Source: DASZHJ01 sp035581425 (GTDB lineage Bacteria; Pseudomonadota; Alphaproteobacteria; ATCC43930; CGMCC-115725). Taken from it: a DNA stretch of 64,000 nt. The stretch covers positions 1 through 64,000 of the forward strand of contig DATJVP010000090.1 of NCBI GenBank assembly GCA_035581425.1, given 5' to 3'. Below are positions 37,396 through 45,079 of the stretch, piece after piece. The notes beneath the pieces are model-generated. The model was not told the DNA's origin. It did no database searches and saw only the letters and a list, made by a program, of their open reading frames with translations. The translations under genes were made by a program, and so were the position numbers. Position 1 is the stretch's first letter; each line of letters opens with the position of its first letter.

Positions 37396-39744
37396 ATGGG
37401 GGAGTTCGCCTTCGGCCAACCCGTCCGGCGCAAGGAAGACCCACGTCTTCTGACTGGGCGCGGCACATTCATCGAGGACCGCCGCTTTCCCGGCGAGGCC
37501 GTCGCCTATGTCCTGCGCTCGCCGCACGCGCATGCGCGCCTTCTCGGAATCGATATGGGCGAGGCGGCTGCGCAACCGGGCGTGCTCGCGATCCTCACGG
37601 GCGAGGATCTCGCCGCGGACGGTGTCGGCGGCATTCCCTGCGAATTCACTCCGCCGAAATTCGGCCTCGCCGGGATCGAGAATTGCCCCGTGGTTCGGCC
37701 GCATTTTCCTGCGCTCGCCGGGGATCGTGTGCGCTTCGTGGGCGAGCCGGTCGTGCTCGTCGTCGCAGAGACCGTCGAGGCCGCGCGCGACGCCGCGGAG
37801 CTCATCTTCGTTGACTATGAGATGTTGCCGGCGACCATCGCCCCCGGAGACGCCGCAAAGCCCGACGCGCCACAAGTTCATGATGAAGCGCCCGGCAACA
37901 TCTCCTTCCGTTGGCTCGCAGGCGACCTCGCGGGCGTGGAGGCGGGCTTCGCCCGCGCGCATCGCGTCGCTGCGATCGAGGTCGTCAACAACCGGGTCGC
38001 GATCGCAGCGATGGAGACGCGAGGTGCTCTCGGTGCCTATGACGGGGCGACGGAGCGGCTCACGCTCTATACCGGCACGCAGATGCCGCATGGCCTCAAG
38101 CACGACCTCTCGGAGCACGTGTTCCGGCTTCCCCCGGAGCGGATCCGCGTCGTCGTGGGCGATGTCGGCGGCGGGTTCGGCGCCAAGAACTCGCTCTATC
38201 CAGAGCAGGTGCTGGTGCTCTGGGCGTCACGTCGGCTCAATCGTCCCGTGCGCTGGATCGCGGAACGGAGCGAGGCCTTCCTCGGCGACTACATGGGCCG
38301 CGACAACCTGACTCGCGGCGAGCTCGCGCTCGACAAGGAGGGCCGCATCCTCGCGCTGCGCGTCGCCACCACCGCCAATCTCGGCGCCTATCTCGCGCCG
38401 GAGGGACCGCTCTCGCCCACGACGAACACGACGGCGCTCTCGGGCGTCTATCGCACGCCGGCGATCCATGTGACTGTGACCGGCGTCTTCACGCACACAA
38501 TTCCGACGGACGTTTATCGCGGCGCAGGACGGCCCGAGGCGACGTACCTGCTGGAACGCCTCATCGAGGCTGCCGCGCGCGCGCTCGGCATGGATGCGCT
38601 GGAGCTGAGGCGCCGGAACCTGATCTCGCCGGCAGAGCTGCCCTTCAAGACCTCCCTGGGCCTCCTCTACGACAGCGGTGAGTTCGAGCGAGTACTCGAT
38701 GCGGCCCTCATGCGCGCGGATTGGGCTGGCTTTCCCGAGCGGCGCCGCCAGTCGGAGGCGCGCGGAAAACTCCGCGGCATCGGCTTCGCGCATTACGTCG
38801 AGCGCGTCGCCGGAGGTTGGCCGGAGACGTCGCGCCTAGAGATTACCCGCGAGGGCCGCGCCATCGCCTATGTCGGAGCCATGTCGAACGGGCAAGGTCA
38901 CGAGACCGCCTTTGCGCAGCTTGTGGCCGCGCGCCTCGGGATCGGCATCGACGAGGTCGAAGTGGTCGAGGGCGATACCGACCGTGTAGCGACCGGACAC
39001 GGCACCGGCGGCTCTGCGTCGCTGGGCATCGCGGGCGCCGCACTCGATGGCGCGGTACTCAAGGTGATCGAGCGCGCGAAGCAGATCGCCTCCGATCTCC
39101 TGGAGACCGCTACCGCCGACATCGAATTCACGGACGGGCGCTTCGTGGTCGCGGGCACCGATCGCTCCGTGAGCCTCCAGGAGGTCGCGCGCACCGCCTT
39201 CGATACCCGCTTCGTCGCGCCCGGCGCCGCGCCGGGCCTCGGCGAGAGCGCGGATTATCGTCCCAAGAACCCGACCTTCCCCAACGGCTGCCACGTCGCG
39301 GAGGTCGAGATCGATCCTGAGACCGGCACCCTCGCGCTCATCGGCTATAGCATGGTTCACGACTTCGGCCGCGTGCTCAATCCGCTGCTGGTGGAAGGAC
39401 AGCTTCATGGCGGCGTAGCGCAGGGGCTGGGCCAGGCTTGGCTCGAGCGTGTGGTGCACGATCCCGAATCCGGTCAGCTCCTCAGTGGCTCCTTCATGGA
39501 CTACTGCGTGCCGCGGGCGGACGATCTCCCGAATTTCGTATTCGAAGAGCGCTCGACTCCGTCGCCGGTCAATCCGCTGGGGATCAAGGGCTGCGGCGAG
39601 GCGGGCGCCGCGGGCGCGCCGCCCGCACTCATGAATGCCATCATGAATGCGCTGGTCCCGCTCGGCGTGCGCCACCTCGACATGCCCGCCACCTCCGAGC
39701 GCATCTGGCGCGCGATCGAGGCTGCGAGGCTCGCGCCCGGCTAG
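37396..39744 (+). CDS. CoxL-like molybdopterin-binding subunit of an aerobic-type CO dehydrogenase/xanthine dehydrogenase family enzyme
   Basis: 782-residue large subunit with N-terminal a/b-hammerhead (FGQPVRRKEDPRLLTGRGTF) and Mo-binding domains (FRLPPERIRVVVGDVGGGFG, GAMSNGQGHETAFAQLVAAR). The active-site loop is VYRGAGR (373-379), the form II type, not the Cys-containing loop of true CO dehydrogenase, so it hydroxylates a heterocycle or aldehyde rather than CO. Active-site Glu in IKGCGEAGAAG. Medium (FAD) and small (2Fe-2S) subunit genes are not adjacent; it may share them with a distant locus or accept electrons through the nearby Rieske ferredoxin (inference). Confidence 0.9.
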   Translation: MGEFAFGQPVRRKEDPRLLTGRGTFIEDRRFPGEAVAYVLRSPHAHARLLGIDMGEAAAQPGVLAILTGEDLAADGVGGIPCEFTPPKFGLAGIENCPVVRPHFPALAGDRVRFVGEPVVLVVAETVEAARDAAELIFVDYEMLPATIAPGDAAKPDAPQVHDEAPGNISFRWLAGDLAGVEAGFARAHRVAAIEVVNNRVAIAAMETRGALGAYDGATERLTLYTGTQMPHGLKHDLSEHVFRLPPERIRVVVGDVGGGFGAKNSLYPEQVLVLWASRRLNRPVRWIAERSEAFLGDYMGRDNLTRGELALDKEGRILALRVATTANLGAYLAPEGPLSPTTNTTALSGVYRTPAIHVTVTGVFTHTIPTDVYRGAGRPEATYLLERLIEAAARALGMDALELRRRNLISPAELPFKTSLGLLYDSGEFERVLDAALMRADWAGFPERRRQSEARGKLRGIGFAHYVERVAGGWPETSRLEITREGRAIAYVGAMSNGQGHETAFAQLVAARLGIGIDEVEVVEGDTDRVATGHGTGGSASLGIAGAALDGAVLKVIERAKQIASDLLETATADIEFTDGRFVVAGTDRSVSLQEVARTAFDTRFVAPGAAPGLGESADYRPKNPTFPNGCHVAEVEIDPETGTLALIGYSMVHDFGRVLNPLLVEGQLHGGVAQGLGQAWLERVVHDPESGQLLSGSFMDYCVPRADDLPNFVFEERSTPSPVNPLGIKGCGEAGAAGAPPALMNAIMNALVPLGVRHLDMPATSERIWRAIEAARLAPG

Positions 39745-39757
39745 AAGGCGCCGCCCG

Positions 39758-40153
39758 TCAAGGCAAGAACTCCACCAGCACTTTCTGCGCGGAGATTCGC
39801 GTGACTGGGTCGGTAGAGGCCGGCCCAACGAGTGCAGTGCGCCGCACGATCGTGCTCGAATCCACACCCGCCTTGACGAGCGCGGCCACGACCGTATCCG
39901 CGCGTTTCACCGCGAGCTCGGCGTCGCCGGAAAAACCAGCAAGCGCCTGCCCCTCGACGACGATCTTCGAGGGCTGGGCCCTGCGCAGCGCATCCGCGAC
40001 GTTGTCGATGATCACCAGGGCGGTCGGGGTGAGATCGGAACTCCCCGCGTCGAAATAGACGGTGAAGACGCGCGTGGGCTGCGGCTCTGGCGGCGGTTGC
40101 TGCGTGCAGGCCGCGAGCGCGATCGAGAGTGCCATCAGCATGATCCAACGCAT
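39758..40153 (-). CDS. OmpA-family lipoprotein
   Basis: 131 residues. Lipoprotein signal MRWIMLMALSIALAAC with lipobox L-A-A-C, Cys16, followed by a Gln/Pro linker and a divergent OmpA-like domain (TRVFTVYFDAGSSDLTPTAL, then ELAVKRADTVVAALVKAGVD). The peptidoglycan-binding D and R positions are only partly kept: the usual G-x-x-D loop is replaced by GFSGDAELAVKRAD. It would be anchored to the outer membrane. It converges with the CoxL-like gene. Confidence 0.8.
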   Translation of the reverse strand: MRWIMLMALSIALAACTQQPPPEPQPTRVFTVYFDAGSSDLTPTALVIIDNVADALRRAQPSKIVVEGQALAGFSGDAELAVKRADTVVAALVKAGVDSSTIVRRTALVGPASTDPVTRISAQKVLVEFLP

Positions 40154-40179
40154 GTCTACCCCCTATTTCGAAACGACGG

Positions 40180-41130
40180 TCACGCCTGCAGCGCCTTCCA
40201 CATCTCGATATCGCGCTCCGCGGTCCAAATTCGGGGATCCGCGATGCCGCTCATTTCATCGTAGCAGCGGCTGACGTTGAAAGGCTGGCAATGCTCGAAG
40301 ATCACCCATTTGCCGTAGCGCGGCGCCATCGCGGCGTAGGCGGCATCGTAAACCGCCTTGAGCGGCTTTCCAGCGCCTACGCCGGCCTCGACCTCGCGCG
40401 TCATGGCGCGGAGAAAACCCTGCGTGCCCTCGATCGCCTTCGCGACATCGGCGGGCGTCATCAAGGCGTCGCCGCGGCCCGGAACCATCCTCTCCGCATT
40501 GAGCGTGCGGAGCTTTTCCAGTGTCTCCGGCCATTCCCTGAAATAGGCATCGCCGCAGTAGGGAGCGGCACCGTATTCGACGAGGTCGCCTGAGAACAAC
40601 ACCTTCTCCTTGGGGAGCCATGCGACCGTGTCGCCCTTGGTGTGGCCCTTGCCGAGATGCAGGATCCGGACCTCGCGCTTCCCCATGAAGACGGTGAGCG
40701 AGCGCTCGAAGACCAGGGTCGGCCAGGTGAGGCCGGGCACGGTCTCGACCGCGCGGAAGAGCCGTGGGAAGCGCTGCGCCTCGCTGTCAAAATCCTGCTG
40801 GCCACGCTCGCGGATGAGGTCGTAGGTGCCGCTGCTCGCGATGATGTGCTGGGCGCCATAGGCCGAGGCGCCGAGCACGCGCACGGCGTGATAATGCGTG
40901 AGCAGCACATATTTCACGGGCTTGTCCGTGACCTCGCGGATCCGCTCCAGGAGCTCGCGGGCAAGGACCGGGGTTGCGCGGGCGTCGACGACCATGACGC
41001 CGTCGTCGCCGACGATCACGCCGGAGTTGGGGTCACCCTCGGCGGTGAGGCAATAGAGCCCATCGCCGAGCTCGGCGAAGGTGACTTTCTTCTCCGAGAG
41101 GTCCGCTTGCGAGGCGAAAGCCTTCGACAT
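40180..41130 (-). CDS. Metallo-beta-lactamase-fold protein with degenerate metal motif
   Basis: 316 residues of the MBL fold: NSGVIVGDDGVMVVDARATP, LGKGHTKGDTVAWLPKEKVL, FSGDLVEYGAAPYCGD. The first metal motif, normally H-x-H-x-D-H, is HYHAVR (79-84): the Asp is Val83 and the last His is Arg84, so the second metal site cannot form as usual. His in LGKGHTKGD and Asp in FSGD remain, allowing at most one metal. The same deviant motif occurs in relatives I recall from Bradyrhizobium-type genomes, so it is not a sequencing error. The gene follows the iron alcohol dehydrogenase by 13 bases. Confidence 0.85.
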   Translation of the reverse strand: MSKAFASQADLSEKKVTFAELGDGLYCLTAEGDPNSGVIVGDDGVMVVDARATPVLARELLERIREVTDKPVKYVLLTHYHAVRVLGASAYGAQHIIASSGTYDLIRERGQQDFDSEAQRFPRLFRAVETVPGLTWPTLVFERSLTVFMGKREVRILHLGKGHTKGDTVAWLPKEKVLFSGDLVEYGAAPYCGDAYFREWPETLEKLRTLNAERMVPGRGDALMTPADVAKAIEGTQGFLRAMTREVEAGVGAGKPLKAVYDAAYAAMAPRYGKWVIFEHCQPFNVSRCYDEMSGIADPRIWTAERDIEMWKALQA

Positions 41131-41143
41131 GGCCGCAATCTCC

Positions 41144-42304
41144 TCAGGCGTAGACGCGCGTGTAGAGCTCGACGATCTCGTCTTTGCTGGGAACGCGCGG
41201 ATTGTTCCCGGGTGAGCCCGAGGCGAGCGCCTGCGCCGCCATCGTCGGCATCAGCTCCCGGTAGCGCCGCTCGTCGATGCCGTAGTCGCGTGGCGATGGC
41301 ACCTTGAGGTCGCCGTTGAGCGCGCGGAGCTCGTCGAGGAGGCGCGCAACGGCGGACTGGTTCCCCTCGCCCTCCGCCGCGATCCCCATCGCTCGCGCGC
41401 AGTCGGCGTACCGCTCGAGCGCCGCCGGCGCCGAGAAGGCCGTGATCTCCGGCAGGAGCATCGCATTCGAAAGCCCGTGCGGCACGTGGAAGAAGGCGCC
41501 GATAGGACGGCTCATCCCATGAACGAGGCAGACGCTCGAATTGGAGAAAGCCATCCCGGCTTGAGTCGCCCCCAACATCATCGCCTCCCGCGCCCTGGGA
41601 TCGTCGGGCGTGCGGCACGCTGTGCGGATATTCTTCGCGATGAGCGCCATCGCGCTTCGAGCGACGCCATCGGTGAAGGGGCTCGCGCGCTTGCTGACAT
41701 AAGCCTCGATCGCGTGCGTAAGGCTGTCGATTCCCGTGTCCGCCGTAAGGCGCCAGGGCATGCTGAAGGTGAGCTCAAAATCGACGATCGCGGCAGCAGG
41801 ACAGCAGGCGAGCCCCATGATCAGCATCTTCTCGTCGCGCTCGGTATCCGTGATGACCGTGAAGCGCGTGACCTCGGAACCCGTGCCGGCAGTGGTGGGA
41901 ACCGCGACGATGGGCAGGCCCGGCTTCGGAATCTCGTTCGGAACCTTGTAGTCGCGCATCTTGCCGCCGTTGGCAGCCAGGACGGAGATCGCCTTGGCGG
42001 TGTCGATGGGGCTACCGCCCCCCAAGGCCACGAGGCAGTCGAAGTCACCGCCTGCCATTGCCCCGACCCCTGCCTCGACGACGGTGTCAGTGGGGTCGGG
42101 GACCGTGTCCGCGAACACCTGCCAGCGGAGCTTCGCCCGGTCGAGCCGGTCCGTGAGTTTCGCCAGAACGCCCGAGCTTTCCATGAAGCGGTCGGTCACG
42201 ATGAGCGGGCGGCTCGCGCCCAGCCGGCTCAGCGCGGTCGCGATCTCCCCGATGGCCCCCCCACCGATGTAGAGCAGCCGCGGCATGGTGATGGTCGCGA
42301 CCAT
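41144..42304 (-). CDS. Iron-containing alcohol dehydrogenase
   Basis: 386-residue group III (iron-dependent) alcohol dehydrogenase. NAD motif GGGSPIDTAKAISVLAA, then PTTAGTGSEVTRF; metal ligands Asp/His in DTGIDSLTHAIEAYVS and the two His regions in LVHGMSRPIGAFFHVPHG. Length is standard. It would oxidise or reduce a short-chain alcohol/aldehyde in the cytoplasm. The MBL-fold gene follows by 13 bases, so the two probably act on one pathway, with the dehydrogenase first in the operon. Confidence 0.92.
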   Translation of the reverse strand: MVATITMPRLLYIGGGAIGEIATALSRLGASRPLIVTDRFMESSGVLAKLTDRLDRAKLRWQVFADTVPDPTDTVVEAGVGAMAGGDFDCLVALGGGSPIDTAKAISVLAANGGKMRDYKVPNEIPKPGLPIVAVPTTAGTGSEVTRFTVITDTERDEKMLIMGLACCPAAAIVDFELTFSMPWRLTADTGIDSLTHAIEAYVSKRASPFTDGVARSAMALIAKNIRTACRTPDDPRAREAMMLGATQAGMAFSNSSVCLVHGMSRPIGAFFHVPHGLSNAMLLPEITAFSAPAALERYADCARAMGIAAEGEGNQSAVARLLDELRALNGDLKVPSPRDYGIDERRYRELMPTMAAQALASGSPGNNPRVPSKDEIVELYTRVYA

Positions 42305-42389
42305 GGATATCCCTCCCCAGCGTCACCTCTCGGGGTTCTTTTCTAATATGGCGCGGGCGCCGGGGCGAGTCCCCGCCCCGGCCTTCGAT

Positions 42390-42890
42390 CTAGACGACGC
42401 GCCGCAACCTCCGTCGCGGCGCCTCGGCCGCCACGGCATAGATGTCGGGATCGAGGCGCTCGAGGAAGGTGAAGGGCGTCGGCGGCTCGCCGAACCCCAC
42501 CTTCCGGTAGAGGCCTTGCGCGTCCCTCGTGCCAAGGAGCCACCGGCGCAGGCCCTGGAGCCCAGGATGGGCGAGGATGCGCTCGACCAGCCAGCGCCCA
42601 AGCCCCTGGCCCCTCGCCTCCGGCAGCACGAAGACATCGGCGAGATAAGCGAAGGTCGCGCGGTCGGTCACCACGCGCGCGAAGCCGACCTGCCGCCCGT
42701 CGCGGTAGAGACCAAAGGGCAGTGATCCCGAGATGGCGCGCTTCAGCGTCGCCATGGGGATCCCATGCGCCCAGTGCGATTGGACCAGAAAACCGTGAAT
42801 GACGCGGTAGTCGAGCCGCGCCCGGTCGGTGTCGATCTCGATGCGAGCACCGCCCGCGAATTTCTCGATGTGATAAGGCTGATCAGCCAT
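42390..42890 (-). CDS. GNAT-family N-acetyltransferase
   Basis: 166 residues from the ATG 42890 (MADQPYHIEKFAGGARIEID). The acetyl-CoA motif A is LADVFVLPEARGQGLGRWLV with R/Q-x-x-G-x-G/A, followed by GTRDAQGLYRKVGFGEPPTP, the usual motif B. Resembles the small single-domain acetyltransferases acting on amino groups of small molecules. Substrate unknown. The gap 42891-43130 to the GFA gene contains nothing I can identify. Confidence 0.88.
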   Translation of the reverse strand: MADQPYHIEKFAGGARIEIDTDRARLDYRVIHGFLVQSHWAHGIPMATLKRAISGSLPFGLYRDGRQVGFARVVTDRATFAYLADVFVLPEARGQGLGRWLVERILAHPGLQGLRRWLLGTRDAQGLYRKVGFGEPPTPFTFLERLDPDIYAVAAEAPRRRLRRVV

Positions 42891-43130
42891 GACCGCCCCC
42901 ATGCTCAGGGTGTTGCTCGGGTTCCCTCGAACGACGCGGGCGCGCATGGCGCGACCGCGCATTGCAGCCCCACGGGGCTGCTAGCGAATTCGTCGTCGCG
43001 AGATGAGGAACCCTACAGTCATGTCGTGCCGCCAATTCCGAACCAAGGCGATGGAGCGCGAGAACATAGTGCGCAATTCCCGCTTGTCAACGCCTATGTC
43101 CGAGCCGCCGCTCGATTTTTTTGCCGGCGT

Positions 43131-43574
43131 TCAACGCTTCGGGGCCATCCATGGCAGCAATTCCGGCTGGGTTTCATAGCGGGTATCGCCATCGGGAATG
43201 TCGACCCAGCTCTGCGCGCTGCGCGTCCAGAAATGTATGGTCGGCTTCAGCCAGGAGGTATCGTCGAGCGTGCCGGGCTTGAGGTTGCGATTTGCATAGC
43301 CGGCCCCGCCGGGCATGTGGAAAAGCCGCGTGCCGCAGTCGGGGCAAAACCAGCATTCCATCACACGCGTCGCCGCGGTTCGCCGCGAGAACATCTTGGG
43401 CTCGCCGCGCGTGATCCGGAAATGGTCCTGCGGGATCACCGCCGCCATGGCGAAGGCGGAGCCCGACTGCTTCTGGCACTCGGTGCAATGACACGCATAG
43501 ACCGCGAGCGGCGGACCGGTGATCTCGTACCGGACCGCGCCACATTGGCATCCTCCCGCCTGCGGAAAATCCAT
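43131..43574 (-). CDS. GFA-family (glutathione-dependent formaldehyde-activating-like) protein
   Basis: 147-residue zinc protein of the GFA/CENP-V family. Zinc cysteines: GGCQCGAVRYE (near 9 and 11), YACHCTECQKQSGS (near 28, 30, 33) and CWFCPDCGTRLFH (near 74, 77, 80). The fold is Mss4-like. Most members, this one included, are not proven formaldehyde enzymes, so a detoxification or structural role is open. Single gene, divergent from the TAXI binding protein gene. Confidence 0.9.
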   Translation of the reverse strand: MDFPQAGGCQCGAVRYEITGPPLAVYACHCTECQKQSGSAFAMAAVIPQDHFRITRGEPKMFSRRTAATRVMECWFCPDCGTRLFHMPGGAGYANRNLKPGTLDDTSWLKPTIHFWTRSAQSWVDIPDGDTRYETQPELLPWMAPKR

Positions 43575-43740
43575 CGCTCACTCCGTATGTCGTGCCGAGG
43601 CTCGCTAAAGGTGGGGGCCACCTCCATGCAACACAACCGACCGCCGCTCGAGGCCGAAAAATCTCGATCTTTGTGTGTCACGGGCTGGGAATTAGGTCTA
43701 GGATCGCCCCGTTCTCGAGATGAAGGAGGCGTCGTCGGGA

Positions 43741-44835
43741 ATGCCGCCGAAGCGCGCCACGAGGCTCTCGGCAGGCAGCGATCATGCATCGCTGCGGCGG
43801 AGCTTTGCGCGCCGAGAATTCCTCCTCGCAGTTTCGGGCCTGCTGCTGCTCCCCGCGCGTCCGAGTGCCGCTCAGGACGAGATTCGCTACTTCCGCATCG
43901 GTACCGCCGCTACGACCGGGACCTATTTCCAGATCGGCGGCGTCCTCGCCAACGCGATCTCGAAGCCGCCGGGCTCGCGAGATTGTGATCGCGGCGGTAG
44001 CTGCGGCGTTCCGGGCCTGGTCGCGGTGGCGCAGGCGACCCAGGGCTCGGTCGAGAACGTCCTCGCGGTCGATGCGGGCCGGCTCGAATCCGCGCTTGCG
44101 CAATCGGATGTGGCCTATTGGGCCTATTCCGGGAGTGGGCTCTTCAAGGGGAAGCCCCCGCTCACGAAACTGCGCGCGATAGCCTCGCTCTTCCCGGAAA
44201 CGGTGCATGTGGTGGTGCGCGCCGAGGGACCTATCGCCACCCTCGGGGATCTCCAGGGCAAGCGTGTCGGCCTCGGCGAGAAGGAATCCGGGACCCTCGC
44301 GGATGCGCGCCTCATCTTGGAGGCTGCGGGACTATCGGTGTCCCAGGTCAAAGCGGACTATCGCAATCTCGGCCAGACCGCAGAGGCGCTCGCACATGGC
44401 GAGCTCGACGCCTTTTTCCTCTTCGGTGGGTATCCCGTGCCGGCGATATCGGAGCTTGCGAGCGCGACGCCGGTCCGCCTCATCCCGATCTCCGGCGAGA
44501 TCGCGGACAAGATCACCCAACGCAACGCCTTCTTCTCCCGCGACACCATTCCCGGCGGCACCTATGCCTCGATCGCCGAGCCGACCCCGAGCATCGGCAC
44601 GCGCGCACTCTGGGTCGTGGGCGCGGAGGTGCCGGATATGCTCGTCTACGACATCACCAAGGCACTCTGGGCCGATGCCAATCGCAGAATCCTCGACCAA
44701 GGCCATCCCATGGCGAAACGGATCGCGCTTGCGAGCGCGTTCGACGGGCTGGTGCTGCCGCTCCATCCCGGCGCGGAGCACGCCTACCGTGACCTCGGCC
44801 TCAAGGTCCCAGAGGCACCCGGCGGACTCAACTGA
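43741..44835 (+). CDS. TAXI-family TRAP transporter solute-binding protein
   Basis: 364 residues from the ATG 43741; AAGGAGG stands 12 bases before it, while the ATG at 43720 has none. The signal contains ARREFLLAVSGLLLLPARPS, a twin-arginine-like motif. IGTAATTGTYFQIGGVLANA and VLAVDAGRLESALAQSDVAY are the TAXI features; residues 75-88 add a Cys-containing insert (SRDCDRGGSCGVPG). It would bind a small acid in the periplasm for a TRAP 4TM-12TM permease. No permease gene is adjacent, so it is an orphan binding protein here. Confidence 0.88.
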   Translation: MPPKRATRLSAGSDHASLRRSFARREFLLAVSGLLLLPARPSAAQDEIRYFRIGTAATTGTYFQIGGVLANAISKPPGSRDCDRGGSCGVPGLVAVAQATQGSVENVLAVDAGRLESALAQSDVAYWAYSGSGLFKGKPPLTKLRAIASLFPETVHVVVRAEGPIATLGDLQGKRVGLGEKESGTLADARLILEAAGLSVSQVKADYRNLGQTAEALAHGELDAFFLFGGYPVPAISELASATPVRLIPISGEIADKITQRNAFFSRDTIPGGTYASIAEPTPSIGTRALWVVGAEVPDMLVYDITKALWADANRRILDQGHPMAKRIALASAFDGLVLPLHPGAEHAYRDLGLKVPEAPGGLN

Positions 44836-44844
44836 GGCGCCGCC

Positions 44845-45075
44845 TCATTCCGCTTTCTCGATATCGAAGCTCAGGACGCCCGCTTCCTCGGCCTGAGCGA
44901 GGAGGCGATGACCCGTGGTCTTACAGAAAGCCTCGAAATCCTTGACGGCGCCGGGGTCGGTTGCGAGGACACGCAGCACCGCGCCGGGCGCGAGGTCCCT
45001 GAGCGCCCTCCGCGCCTTCAGCACGGGCAGCGGGCAGCGCAGCCCCTTGGTGTCGAGGAGGACGGTCTCGGCCAT
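44845..45075 (-). CDS. tusA: TusA-family sulfur carrier protein
   Basis: 76 residues from the ATG 45075. The TusA/SirA motif GLRCPLPVLKARRAL carries the persulfide Cys14 in C-P-x-P. LRVLATDPGAVKDFEAFCKT and EEAGVLSFDIEK complete the beta-alpha fold. TusA passes sulfur for tRNA 2-thiouridine and molybdopterin synthesis; the latter fits a genome with a molybdenum hydroxylase. The start lies five bases after the end of parC, so it probably follows the parC operon. Confidence 0.9.
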   Translation of the reverse strand: MAETVLLDTKGLRCPLPVLKARRALRDLAPGAVLRVLATDPGAVKDFEAFCKTTGHRLLAQAEEAGVLSFDIEKAE

Positions 45076-45079
45076 AGGC

